From contig CAHIKZ030004732.1 in assembly GCA_903632075.3 (NCBI GenBank), positions 310,001 through 374,000 on the forward strand: DNA of 64,000 bases, given 5' to 3'. Every line of letters begins with the position of its first letter. The first letter of the stretch is position 1. Shown piece by piece: positions 9,346 through 21,620 of the stretch. The DNA comes from Acanthosepion pharaonis. Lineage: Eukaryota; Mollusca; Cephalopoda; Sepiida; Sepiidae. The notes under the pieces were generated by a model that was not told where the DNA came from, searched no databases, and saw only the letters and a list, made by a program, of their open reading frames with translations. The position numbers and the translations under genes were made by a program.

Positions 9346-11022
9346 ATCTATTCTTCCTCTATGTGCTGTGTCCCTGCAGGACATTGTTGATCATGGCTCT
9401 CCACAATTTCCTATTATTTGTAGCACAATAAATTTTGTCTTTTTGTTATCTTGCCTAAACCTTGATATGCCAAGCTTGCTAGCTAGTTTATGTATTATTT
9501 TCCTGTTTCTCTTGCATTCAATCTGTCCTGTGAGTATCAAATTTTCCAAGCTCTCTTTCTTCACTGTGTGTCCTAGAAATTTCAACTTTCTCTTCCTGAT
9601 GTTAATGTAAGCAAACTTTTTGTTTCCATTTTCTCTAAAACTGTGTTGTTGCTCACATGTTTGTTCATGGTATTCTCAACATCCTTCTGTAGAAGTACAT
9701 TTCTATTGCTTTAAGTCTCTATATCATCTGTGACAAGATTGTCCAGTATTTACTGCCATATAAGTGGATTGATATTACATGACAGTTCAGTACTCTTTTC
9801 TTTGTTTCTAACAACGTTTTCCTGTTTCTTAAGACTTTGCTTAGCTTTTAGAGGGCATCTTTTACTATCCCAAAGCATATTCAAATTTCAGTGTCACCCT
9901 TTCTGTCCTCTGTTAAAAAAAAACTTCCCAGATATTTAAATTGTATTTCTCTTTCTGATATTATTTTGAGCATAAATATTGTATTTCTTGTTCCAGTATC
10001 TTTAACAAACCCATACTGTTCTTGTCCTATTTCTAGTCTAATTCTACTGTGCACTCTATTTATCATAGTTTGGATGATAAGTTTTTTTTTTATTTGGCTC
10101 ATTAGCCTGATTGTTCAGTGGAGTTCACATTCATTTCCACATGTATTCTTTGGTAATACTAGGAAAATGGATATACTTAGGTGTTCTGGTATATCACTAC
10201 TGTTATATATTTCATTTATTATGTTTAATCTTGCCAATGCCAAAATCATCTAAGGCTGCCAGCATCTCTATTACAATTCTGCCTGGTACTGTTGCTTTGT
10301 TTCTGTTCAATTTGGCTAGTGTTGATTTCACTTCAGATTTTAATATTACTGGTCCTTCGATATTTCTGTGTATTGTCAATTGTTCTCTTTCAACGTAGAA
10401 GAGTTCTCTGATGTATTTGTTTCACCTCTGAAATATTTTTTATTTCTTGAATATTGTTGTTCCGTTCTAGGATTTTATGCATCCTGTTCATGAGAATGTC
10501 TTTTGTTCTGTTAGTTCTCTTATTTTTTACGCATATTTGCTTTATCTGTGATACTCATTCTTTCTATTTTTACACATTTTTTGCTGAGCCCATCTGCATT
10601 TGTTTCTAATTTCTTTGTGCAGAATCCTGTATTCTGTGCTGTGCCTTGGCATTGTGTTTTGTCTCCTTTTCATCATGTTGAGAATTTAATCTATCATTCA
10701 GTCTATTTTTCTTTGAGATAATCTCAATTGCTGATGTCGCTAAAGCTTCTCTTAATGTGTTCCACTTTGAGTTTCCATTCTCATTTTGTTTATTGTGTCT
10801 ACTTTTAACACTGTCCATATGTTTTACCTTCACATTTGAGTCATTCAGGAGCCTGATGTATTGCAATTTGGGTGCTACCTTTACCCTCTTCAATTTCCAT
10901 AGTTTCACTCTAAGTTTACATATCACTGGAAGGTGACCACTGCTGCAGATGGCACTGAGGTAGGTTTTGCAGTGTAAAACTGCATTCCTAAATCTCTTAT
11001 TGATAGCTTTATAGTCAAAAAA
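9346..11022 (-). mobile_element. LINE copy (family A), internally deleted, inside a minisatellite
   Basis: On the minus strand, from right to left: the end of an endonuclease domain (INKRFRNAVL, then CSSGHLP near 10960), a linker (KLRVKLWKLKRVKVAPK, 10606-10926), the N-terminal fingers of a reverse transcriptase (INRVHSRIRLEIGQEQYGFV, about 9990-10070), then FKYLGSFFLTED and, near 9391-9585, KFLGHTVKKESLENLILTGQ. The reading frame passes directly from ISER to FKYLGS, so the palm with the catalytic aspartates is missing. The copy cannot encode an active polymerase. Its 3' boundary matches the family A copies at 6690 and 27895. Confidence 0.85.
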
Positions 11023-11120
11023 GGGGTGAGTGAATAATATACATGTCTTAAAAAATTTGTGGGTAAGTAATGTACATGGCTTAAAAAAATGGGGGTGAAT
11101 AATATATATGGTTTTTTAAT
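11023..11120. repeat. Minisatellite, right half
   Basis: Three units of the GGTGAGTGAATAATATACATG type continue the array that begins at 9175. Confidence 0.88.
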
Positions 11121-11499
11121 AATGTAACATAGGTTTTTGTATTTTATATCTGACACAGATAAATAGAAAAGTTTTTGCCTTATCAGATGTATCTGAACAA
11201 GTTGAGCAGTATAAGACTTCTGGATGGACGCTACAAGTTCTACAATTTATATATGAAGATTATTGATAATAATTTTGTTGTTTTTTTGTTAATAAGTTTT
11301 GCTCAGTTTTTTCTAAGTTTTTGTAGAAAAAGAAACAAGTAACAAAACTACTTGCTAGATTTCATGTACGTTGTTAAAGGAAAACACTCTCTGCAAAATA
11401 GCCACTTAACTCTTGTATTTTATTGCGTAATTCTATGATACTTCTATTTATTTAATACGTCATGTGTAATTATATATTTTTGTCTGTAACTTTTTGCTG
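11121..11499. other. Unassigned AT-rich DNA
   Basis: No open frame, tandem repeat or recognisable element is seen. Confidence 0.5.
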
Positions 11500-11620
11500 T
11501 AATAAAGCAAACACATATATAAAATAAAAAGTGAATCTTGCCCTGATTTGAACATCCAACCCAAACATAACCAGGCAAGTGGCATATTCACTAAGCCAGA
11601 GTTTTTTGCACTTGAGCAGT
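11500..11620 (-). mobile_element. tRNA-derived SINE
   Basis: On the minus strand an A-box-like TGGCTTAGTGAATATG is followed about 35 bases later by a B-box-like GATGTTCAAATCAGGGC, and then an A/T-rich tail. This is the layout of an RNA polymerase III promoter in a tRNA-derived SINE. The acceptor stem and anticodon arm are not intact, so I do not call it a tRNA gene. Confidence 0.65.
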
Positions 11621-11815
11621 GTGTTAAGATTAATTACTTCTGTGTTGTTTGTTTTTGGTTTTGTGTGTATCTATAGTAATGAAAATAATTCCAGTGCATA
11701 TAAGTTAATACTTGATATTTACAAAATATCAAGAAAGTGTGGTTGTTAATATTTTGGTATGTACTTACATCACTGCATGTGTGCATTCACACTGACAAAT
11801 ATATTCTCTCTCTTC

Positions 11816-11887
<72 letters not shown>

Positions 11888-12239
11888 GTGTATGTATATC
11901 AGTAAGTCCTAATTAAGAAAAACTATTTATATTACATAAATATTTTTTAACAATCCCTTTCTTTGTCAATGCACTTAAGCAGTGAAAATTAACCCCATAG
12001 ATGGAACAGTATACAGAAAATATTTCAGATAAAAATTGAGTTATGTCAGGCTATTAAATTATATATATTGTCTAAGTTCACACACATAAAATTATTGCTC
12101 TAAGACAAAAGGAAAACTTAGGCAACATGTTTTGTCATCTGAGGAACAAATGCAAATATTTTATTTTGTGACATATTTATATACAAAAGCAAAAATGTCA
12201 TTGGTTTTTAAAAATGTTTTAGTATATATATATATATAT
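11621..12239. repeat. AT-rich DNA with a (TA)n(TG)n array
   Basis: A TA array (11819-11872) passes into TG (11873-11890). The remainder has no recognisable features apart from a short TA run at 12225-12239. Confidence 0.85.
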
Positions 12240-12765
12240 TGATGCATGTTTCATTAAATAATATAAAGTTTTGTCTATTTATTTTAAGTAAGTTCCTTTC
12301 ATATTGTCTGATAAGCTTAATAATATTATCATTGAAAGACGAAAGGAAATCACCATATTGATACATGTTTAAATCCAATCTAAGCTTTCGGCTTACATAA
12401 GCCATTATCAAAGATGACAATTACTTTTCAATATATCAACCAATACATGGACAAAACAATAATGATAGTCTGTTTTTGTTGCATGAAAAATTTCAAAGCA
12501 ACAGCTAACTCGTGTAACACATAACTATGCAAGAGTAAAAACGAGAAGTATTAAGTATGGGAAGCCATTGGTATAAACCGATGGCTTCTGTTATCAATTA
12601 TAGGCATTTAAGAATATTTCTAGTGATTTCGTAGTTTATTTTGTTCCAGTTAGGCTTCAACTGTTTTATGTATATAGCTTCAAGAATTTTTAGTTTTTCT
12701 TTATTGTTTTCATGTTTAATATAGTTGTGTTTTCAACAAGGATTTTCCGGGATTGTGTACATATA
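12240..12765 (-). mobile_element. Penelope-like element 3' relic
   Basis: The minus strand near 12600-12720 reads KILEAIYIKQLKPNWNKINY and then stops. This is the pattern with which GIY-YIG endonuclease domains of Penelope-like elements end (EA--IK-LKP--NK). Further downstream (12375-12412) comes a hairpin motif: TTGATAAT, a perfect 6-bp stem GGCTTA/TAAGCC, then GAAA. This resembles the hammerhead-ribozyme core reported in Penelope 3' regions, but the first half departs from the consensus CUGAUGA. The element is truncated and inactive. Confidence 0.65.
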
Positions 12766-13374
12766 TATATATATATAGAGGGAGAGATGTAGAAATGATC
12801 TAAAAGAGATACGATCAACCATATATGTGAGCAATTACGTACAAGTGAGAAAATAACTATTGTAGACAAAATAGCACTCAATGTAGTTAAACAAAGCTAT
12901 AAAGTATATATTAATAAATATACATATACCTATATTTACAGTACAACTCAGAATTTCATGGTTTTTCCATTCATCAGGTACAAAAAGTTATGAACTGATC
13001 AATATGCTTGTTTTTTGTAAATTTCTGGGTCTCATGAGAGCAATGCTACATTATATGTGGATAGAAAGTTCAAGATTATTATAAATATAATATAGCATTG
13101 GTCTATAAATTAAAAATATAGAGTGTTGGTAGGTAGATATTGAAAAATAAATAAGTTATTAATAGTCAGTTTAATAGGGATATTGATCTGTAAAGGTGTA
13201 TTGAGTCAACAGATATGATTATTGTAATATGAACTAAAAAAGTAAGTAGTTACCAAATAAAAAGCATGGGTAGGCAAAAAAGAATATAGGGTAAAAAATG
13301 TAAAAAATATAAACAAAAATAAAAAATAATAAAACAAATTAAAAATAAAAAAGGAATGCAGGTTATAATAACTG
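12766..13374. other. Unassigned AT-rich DNA between two Penelope relics
   Basis: A short TA/GA run (12757-12785) is followed by A-rich sequence including AAAAATA-type runs at 13300-13355. No coding signal is seen. Confidence 0.5.
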
Positions 13375-14350
13375 CTAAACTCGAGGATGTTGCAAGGGTG
13401 GTAACTGGATATGAAAAAAATATTAGAGGTAGGTCAGTGGGGATATTACAGCAGATGTTAGGTTAATTGCTCTAGTCAGCATTGAAATTTTGAAAAGGGA
13501 GTTCCTTCTATGACTGCATGTGATCATAAGCTCACTATGCTTGTTCAGCAAAGTTTGAGAATAGTTTGTTTTTCTAATAAGCACAGATTACATTTTTCTT
13601 TGTTGGGGTTAAAAGGTTTGGTTATAATGATGAGATTTCAATTTACTACAGGTGTGTAGTTATCTGCCTTAATTCCCCCCCCCCCCAATTTAGAGAATGC
13701 CTTGGTATTTGAATATTGCTTATTGGTTAATGTCATTTTATGTTGGTAATACCAGGTTTTCCGGTGGTTAGGAATGGAACCAAAATAAAATTTAGTCTTG
13801 TCATTATGCTTAATGCTAGCTTTGTAAATAACACCTTTATTTATGCATTTAGAATTTAGTGGGCAGATACTATTTTCAACAATTACAATTTTTGTCAGTA
13901 CTATTATTACTATTGAAGTTTTTTTAAATATTTGTTTAACATTAAATTATTATACTGTGCTATATACTGCTCAAGATTTTTAGTACAGCTGTAGTTAATT
14001 TTAATGTTATTCTTGTTGAAAATCTTGTTGAGCAATGGAATATGTTTATGGATTAAATTAAAGAAAATTCTACCTATACTGATTTTGACATTACTTTTAT
14101 ATGGTGGATTAAACTAAATTATGTTGCATTTTCTGTGTTTATGTATTTTGTTGTCAGACTTATTATTATTAAGATATTCTAGATTAACTTTATGTTTGCT
14201 TTTTATTACTGTATCTACATATTTAGTCTTATATTTGTTAAAAATATCTTTATAACTAGAGTTAGTAGAGGGCCTATGTTGCACTGATTCATGCAAGTTA
14301 TTTAAAATTCTTGGGGGATGGTTAAATTCTTTATATTATTTATAATTATT

Positions 14351-14394
<44 letters not shown>

Positions 14395-14940
14395 ATTCTA
14401 ATCTTGTATACACATACAAGTTAGTATCATGGGGATATATTAACAGAGTATCTTCAATATATCAGAAGTAATTTGATAAAATATTTTGGAAGGAGTAAAC
14501 TCGAGAAATTCAAAGAAAATACATGCCATCACTTCAATGAGAGGGGATCCCATCAGTAATCCAAATTTTTGTTAGTAAAAATTGTTATTGAAAGTGAAAT
14601 AACATTAATTGGTGATGAGACTGTAGATTTTTATTATTTTACCTATTGGTAGGGAGAGGTTTATCTTTGTTTTTATTAGATGCTTTTTTAAGAGATTCAA
14701 GCATTTTTCAACCAGGATATTAGTGTAAAGTGGTTTTATATCTAAACTGGCCATGAGTTTATCAGTCATATTTATTTTCTCTAGTTTTTCAACAAGGTTG
14801 CCTGATACTAACTTACCAGATCTTGTAGATAAATTAAACAAAACTGAACACACAATAGAATTCACATATGAAATAGAAAAAAAAACAATACTTTACTTTT
14901 CTTTGACATCATGTTACACTGAGTTGACAATAGCCTAGAA
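13375..14940 (-). mobile_element. Penelope-like element with RT and GIY-YIG domains
   Basis: In minus-strand order: a reverse-transcriptase segment (14605-14865) with KLMASLDIKPLYTNI, the motif A pattern of Penelope polymerases. A motif B-like MGSPLIEVMAC (about 14540) follows, and YIED where YIDD is expected (about 14450). After the (TA)n array comes a C-terminal region (NPPYKSNVKISIGRIFF, then LIHKHIPLLNKIFNKNNIK). Next is a GIY-YIG endonuclease (about 13765-13875), with VIYKAS and KFYFGS as the two signature halves, then WYYQHK, CNLCLLEKQTI and ITCSHR. Several stops and frameshifts are present, including a 14-base C run (13674-13687). The element is dead. Clade within Penelope is not resolved. 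Confidence 0.85.
14353..14391. repeat. (TA)n inside the Penelope relic
   Basis: About 19 TA units interrupt the polymerase reading between its YIED region and its C-terminal part, so the array grew after the element landed. Confidence 0.93.
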
Positions 14941-16260
14941 CTTAGTGTTCACTGAAAATCAACCAATAAAAATGACTCAATAAACTTCTACTCCCATCAT
15001 AACAACAAAATAAAATCCAGAATCATTGGATCATTGATCATTGGATTCTATTTAAAAACACTCTGGTGCAAGAATGTTATCAGCCCAACAAAGAAAAGAT
15101 TAATATAAATTATGATATTTGGTCAGATTTTGGGAATGCTGTCTGAGAATATTTTAGCAACTCCTCATTTCAATTTATCATCCTGCAATTCTGATTAACA
15201 TGAGTAACAGAAATATCTCTGAAGAATTCAAGACATTCTTTTACAATTTCCCATAGTGCTCTTTGACTTTTCCAGAAAGATCCAAGTCAAGAAGTCAGTT
15301 CAGGAATGTTGACTTCCAGTTTCATTTCCCCACTCTGTCTCTTCCCATGTGCCTTCCCATGATCGTCCAAGTTGAACTAGTGACATCACCATTTTACTCT
15401 GAATTTCACTTCAATGATTAGCATAGTTTTCATTTTATCTTTCTGCTGTTGGTTACATGTATGCTTGCTGTGAAATATGGAAGACCATATTTGATATTTT
15501 AAGGAGTCAGTAGTGAAAGTAAGGAATGCTTTAAAAAATGGATAGAAACTATTTTTAATAAAAATAATTTGTTTATTTCAAGTATGAATTATATCACACT
15601 AGAATATAATCACATTTAAAATTTCAAAATAGCTTGTTACAACTAAGGAAATAATTTATATTTAACTGAATATATTTAAATAATATTAATTAATATATGA
15701 CATGAGATAAGCACAAAGAAGAATACTTAAATATATAAAAGATGCCATAATTTATCAAAATGTACCATTTTATATCTATCTATCAATTAAGATTCACTAT
15801 ACTTTCACATCATGTCTTATTTCACATAGATCTGTTGATGGATTGTGCAATGTTTTTGGTATTTTCATGAAAACTTTTTCTGTAGAAAATGCATACAATT
15901 TCTCAAATTAGTAATTAATATATTAATGTTTCAAAAAATGGGAAAAAAACTTTGTCAGGGGAATTTAGCAATAATAAATAAAACCAAGGAAAAATACTGA
16001 ACATTGGAATAATTTTGAAACAAATAGTAATTAGCACCAATGAGTAAAAGAGTAGGACAAGTAAAGAGGAATCTTGAATCTTGCCTTTGGTGAAATTCTT
16101 GAAAATGAAAAATAGTACTGCTTTTTTTCAGGTTTCTAAAGATGACATTTAAAAACATAAATGAGAAATATTTTATGTTCATGTTCTCTTTGTAAAATAA
16201 ATTTTATTTAGACATGTATCTTTAATCAATCTCATCAGTAAAATCTGTAATCTCCCCATT
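14941..16260. other. Unassigned AT-rich DNA
   Basis: No transposon or gene is recognised. The stretch 15260-15420 is less AT-rich and pyrimidine-biased but has no open frame. A 75-codon minus-strand frame (15955-16182) has no recognisable motif. Confidence 0.5.
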
Positions 16261-16270
16261 GTTTTTCTCT

Positions 16271-16366
<96 letters not shown>
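16261..16366. repeat. (CA)n(TA)n microsatellite
   Basis: A CA run (16271-16291) passes into about 37 TA units. Confidence 0.97.
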
Positions 16367-16367
<1 letters not shown>

Positions 16368-16686
16368 CCCATTAGCAGTGGTGAGTCTTATTCATGATAG
16401 CCTGACAGAGCCCAGTCAAGGTTATTGAACCTAGTCTGTCTTGCTATTTACTCAAAGCTGGGAGGAGAAAAGATGAATTCATAATTTTTTTCAAACATGT
16501 TTCATTGAATAATATAGACATATTATGTTTATTTATTTTTTAATTTTATAATAATCCTTTCTAGTTCCCTAATTATTTACTTGATGTTAAAATGAAATTC
16601 ATCAAGGAAGTTTTTTCCTACTGAAGTATTTTTGATCTCCTCTGAGATTTTCATCAGTGATGAATTACAAAGACAAACTTATTGGA

Positions 16687-16978
<292 letters not shown>

Positions 16979-17194
16979 TAATTGAATGATATAATTAACA
17001 CAAAATCCAATGTAACATCTTTCATCCTCTAAAAGTACTTCATATTAAAAGACAACAATAATAAAAACAAAATCAATGGGATATTGAATAAGACGGGCTG
17101 AGCTCTGTGTGTAGACACATCAGATACCAAAAATTTTAAAATTTAACATCCATCTTCAATATTTCTCCTTGTGCATAATTAGTACTTTTTGGAG

Positions 17195-17340
17195 CACTTT
17201 GATGTGATGTAATGGTTAGAAATCTCACCTTGCTAGATCAATTATGACTGAATAGTGAGTTAGATTCTCACTGGGTGCTCCATACATTTACCCTTGTGCC
17301 ACATTTAAGCTATGCTTAGTAAATCACAATTATTATAACT
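17195..17340 (+). mobile_element. tRNA-derived SINE (family 2)
   Basis: The copy contains GTGATGTAATGGTTAGAAAT (A-box region), ACTGAATAGTGAGTTAGATT (B-box region) and the tail CTTGTGCCACATTTAAGCTA. The same words, in the same order and spacing, recur at 45310-45485 (TGATGGTTAGCAAGCC, ACTGAATAGTGAGTT, CTTGTGCCATATCTAAG). The two copies therefore define one SINE family with a polymerase III style head and a conserved tail. This copy lacks the TG-rich end seen in the other. Confidence 0.85.
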
Positions 17341-17989
17341 TTTATATTCTTCTCCTTCTGTTACATATATATAATGCCATCAATAACAAAATCAGTTTGA
17401 TGGTGTCCTTTCTGTTGATGAATATTGCAATGCAGCTCAGACCAGACACCAGGTTTATTGACAGGGTGTACTTTCTTGCAGTCAAACACTTGTAGCTTAA
17501 AAATTTCACTTCAGCCAGATCATTACCCACAAGTGAAAAAACAAAACAATTTTTAACAGTAAACCAAATTTTATTCTTGGGTTGTAAACTACTGCCATAA
17601 GTGAGTGAAGTAGAGAGGCATTGTAGGTGAGGGAGGAGGTGCACAGTCCAGCAGCTGTCTGTCCTGTTCATTCTACAGGCCCTTCTGCATGTCTTTTTGC
17701 GGGATGGTCAGTTTTATAGATAACAATTTTCTTTGTCTTGTCATCTTCATCTAAAACAGTAATTTATCTTCCTTGCGTGACTTTCTATCTGAACCTCTTG
17801 CTCTGTAATTTGAAGTTAACTTTACTCACTGATAACCATTGATTGAAAATATACATTTTTGCAAAGGCCCCATTGTTTTCAATTTAAGAAGACTTCAGTT
17901 CACTCATATTGCTACAGTGAAACATGTGACAGGATTTTTTCATTTCTCCAACATTATAATATATAGAAATTTATATATATTCTCCCATA

Positions 17990-17990
<1 letters not shown>
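17341..17990. other. Unassigned DNA
   Basis: A 109-codon minus-strand frame (17342-17671) is open and moderately complex (it contains PLKNKIWF-like and LVSGLSC words), but it matches nothing I recognise. It shows no splice or promoter context. I would not annotate it as a gene without expression evidence. Confidence 0.35.

Positions 17991-18034
<44 letters not shown>
17991..18034. repeat. (TA)n microsatellite
   Basis: About 22 TA units. Confidence 0.96.
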
Positions 18035-18037
<3 letters not shown>

Positions 18038-18249
18038 CCATATCTATTCTTCTTTATGACTATGTATCAGACTTATTTACATTTAGTTGCGTGTGTGTGT
18101 GTTATGAGGGGGATACTCTGAAACTAATACTTCTTATCTCCACAGAAACTCCAATAGATATAGTGAACATAATAACATGACTGGAAAAAGAAAATTTTCA
18201 GCTACAAAACAATGTTTCACTTCCATTAGCTATACATTTTTGTTAGCAA

Positions 18250-18540
18250 TGGATAAGAGCCAATATTTTGGGTGTCACGGTTACCCAGAATATGGCCTGT
18301 CACACACACACTGCTGAATCATATTTACTGCCTGACTGTTAATATCCACTATTTTATTTCTGTAAATGTTCATTAAGTGTTGATAAATGTCAGTAGGTGC
18401 AATTTTTTTATTTACACATGGACAAATTCAATGATTCACATCTCCTTTGTATGTACTTTCATGTCAGATGACATTTTACTAGACTACTACTAAGCTACTA
18501 CTTGCACCCAGGCAGAAAATATTATGTGCTCACTGATATC
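18250..18540 (+). repeat. Unclassified dispersed repeat, copy 1
   Basis: The segment GTTGATAAATGTCAGTAGGT, then GCAATTTTTTTAT, ACATGGACAAATTCA and a TCATGTCAGATGACATTTTAC-like end, aligns by eye with 59160-59275 over roughly 110 bases. Weaker similarity reaches further left, around an ACCCAGAAT word. No coding frame, terminal repeat or polymerase III box is evident. It may be the tail of a SINE or a non-autonomous DNA element. Confidence 0.55.
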
Positions 18541-18794
18541 ATAGGCCAACATAAAACTATTATTTTTAGAGACACCCATACCATTAAAAATGATATTAGG
18601 TTTTTATGTGTATATTTTTTCCAATTGTCATTTATTGTATTTTGCTCTTTCATGTAGTTGATCTTCTTTATTTCCCAGCTTCTTAAAAATCTTGGAACAG
18701 TCTGGCATTGTTATAAACACTGTCACCTAATGTTACCACTGAAATGGAGATAACTCAACTACAGCAAATGTTACAGACAGAAAAATACAATTTT

Positions 18795-18805
18795 ATATAT
18801 ATATA

Positions 18806-18845
<40 letters not shown>

Positions 18846-18846
18846 T
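18795..18846. repeat. (TA)n microsatellite
   Basis: TA array with a single TTTA interruption. Confidence 0.95.
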
Positions 18847-19062
18847 AGGTAACTATACTCATTTTGAAAAGCCTTTGAATTTTTGATTTATCAATAATCA
18901 AATCAATCTCGAAGGAAAAAAGGTTTTAAAAAAAGAAAGAGCTAGAAACATGAAAGTCTGTCAAAAAAAATTGCACAGATACAGGTTTGAAGCCCAAAGA
19001 AAAAACCCCGACACGAGTAAACAACTAACTAACAAAAGAGCTCAATACAACTGTAGAGCAGA

Positions 19063-19100
<38 letters not shown>
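19063..19100. repeat. (TA)n directly at a LINE 3' end
   Basis: About 19 TA units abut the terminal TAATCGAATTCACC of the minus-strand LINE that follows. Confidence 0.95.
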
Positions 19101-19102
<2 letters not shown>

Positions 19103-19233
19103 ATCGAATTCACCCCAAGCAAAGGAAAAGCAGTAAAACCACAGAATTAGAAAACATAAGTATTACTAAGGAGTGAGAACAATAGAAGAGTAATCAGGAA
19201 GATAGTTGAGTGACATTGCATTTAAATTTTTGG

Positions 19234-19347
19234 AGATCAAATTTGGTTGGAAGGCATGGAAGTTTGAGAAGGTTTCACAATCTCAAAGTTTCTTGATTGT
19301 GGAATTTCCTATCTTCTGGCTCCATGCCTTCCAACCAAATTTGATCT
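19234..19347. repeat. Perfect 27-bp inverted repeat within the LINE tail
   Basis: 19234-19260 and 19321-19347 are exact reverse complements. The 60-base spacer carries a second imperfect stem (TTTCACAATC against GATTGTGGAA). Comparison with the family B tail at 5010-5278 shows that the left arm belongs to the normal element sequence, so the right arm looks like a templated inverted copy. Confidence 0.85.
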
Positions 19348-21620
19348 AACTGTTACACCTAGCCAATTCAACTAGAGACTTTGTTGCTAATCTAGTACTG
19401 CACTTAATTTCATAAAGTCTAGGTACTATAGTAAAGAGCTCAGCTCATCTAAACAATTACCATGAAAATATTAATAGAAATGGCACAGAAAAGCAACTTT
19501 ATGGTGATGAGAAAGTAACTAAAGCTGAGCCACCAGATCAGGACCAAGAATATTGCTAATTCTTTGGATTTTATCAAGGATACTGTATGTGGCAGCAATA
19601 TTCTAAACATGGATGAATGATAGACATAGATATGTAAGATGAATTCTGGAGAGAAAAATGTTCTAGCAAGACACAGTGAACCAATTTTATAACAGCTGAC
19701 CTAGCAATGGATTCAATATAGTCTTTTCACTTCATGTCAACTGAGAATGTTAACTTCAGAAGGAACAATGAGTTACTCTCTTGGAGGTTAGCATAAGCCA
19801 TGCTGATGGAAGACAGAAAAGGGTTTCTCAGATGATTAATAGAAAGCAGTTTAGTTTTGGAGGCATTCAAATTCAATTCAGTTAACAACAGACTGTAGGT
19901 CATTTTTGATATCAGCTGTCAATTTGACCTTATTGGACTGATCAGAATTACTATCGAGACAGGAGTAAATGTTTGTGTCATCAGCATAGATACCAAGTAG
20001 AGAACTGATGCCATCAGGAAGGTCATTGGTGAAAATTAAGAACAAAGTAGGCCTAAGGTTAGTGCCCAGGGAATACCTGCATTAGTTCAAATGGACCTAG
20101 AAGAGTGGCTGTTCAGGATAAATTTAATTTCATGTTTTGATAAGATTGAATCAGTTCAAAAATTAATCTGGAGACACCATAATTTTTCACCTTGCCAGAC
20201 TCTGTCGAACACTTTAGGGATGTCCCAAGCAACAGCCTGAGCTTCACTATTCTTAATTCTTCTTTCTGTAATAATCATTAATACATCAGCAGTTGACCTA
20301 GAGAAACAAAAGCTGTATTGCTTGTCTGAAAAATGGCCCAGCAATGTGAGATGCTTAACTAATTCTGCATTGATTAGGGCCTCTAGTTGTTTACCAAAAA
20401 GAGGTATAAAATTAATAGGCCAATAGTTGGATGGTTCACCTGAGTTCTTAAAGATTGGAACAACAGATGAGGATTTTCAACAAGCAGAAAAGCAATAGGC
20501 AGCAAGGCATTTATTATACAGTTTAGAGAGAACATTTCTTAAGGACTACAGGGATACCACCAGATTCAAATGTTTTGCAGAGATCCAGATTAGCGAGGAT
20601 AGCAGAAACCATGGAAGGGTTTATATGCATATCACGCAATAGAGACAAGAATTTTCCAGATAAGTCAAGAGTAGAATTTAAAGAGAATTTACATGTGAAA
20701 TATTTTGTTTCATCAGCAGATGTTAACATCTCAAATTGTTTGAACAGAGGAAGAATAGAAAACTTACTCTTACTTAATACTATTACAGAGATTCCAGTAG
20801 TCACAGGAATCAAAATTATTAGATACAATATGGTGCCTCATTCTCTGAGCAAACAAAGATTTTTCTCCTTTGAGGACTCATTTACATTGATTATATGAAC
20901 CATAGAGAAGAATGTGGTTTCACCCTGTATTTTCCAAGAAGAAACAAAAGCATCTATGCTGGCTTTGACCCAAGAAAAAACCTCACCAGCAGAATTCTCA
21001 ATAGGAAGTTTAAAAATATCGATCAAAGGATGCTGATAATGGAAAGAGGTCTTATGAATTGGAGGTTCCTGTCTAATAGTTGATTGGAATGAAATATTAA
21101 TAGATACTACAGAATGATCCGAGTTGCCAAGAGGACAGTGTTGCAAAGCTCAACAAAAATGAGGAGAGGAGGTAAGGAACAGAACAAGTAAAGAAAAATG
21201 TTGATCAGATTTATTAGAGAAACAAGTAGGAAAATTCACAATGGAAAAAACTGAAAATCAAAAGATCAGAAACATCAGTAACATTAGAATGCTTAAACCA
21301 CTTGTCATGATGCACATTAAAATCACCAAACATAAAAATGTTAGCAGATGAATGAAGAAAGAACTCCATTTCTATATTGTCAGAAATTTGCAGCCCTGGG
21401 AAGAGGGAGAGCAATAAAGGAAAAAGAGAGCTAATATAGTGTCATAAGAAAAGTCGAAAGCACATGAAAGTGTTGTTTGGGGGGATGGAGTAACAATTCC
21501 CTTGCCAATAGAAGATTATCCCATATGTAATCACCAAGGCCATGCATATGAATACTGAAATCTTTTTGGTAAATAGGAAGAGAATTCATTGGTATCAATG
21601 GAAGAATTTAAATTGGTTTC

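Noticed and set aside
11500..11620. A functional tRNA gene (also considered at 28783, 53038 and 63000)
   Set aside because: Only A- and B-box-like words are present. Acceptor and anticodon stems do not pair, and most loci recur as dispersed SINE copies.
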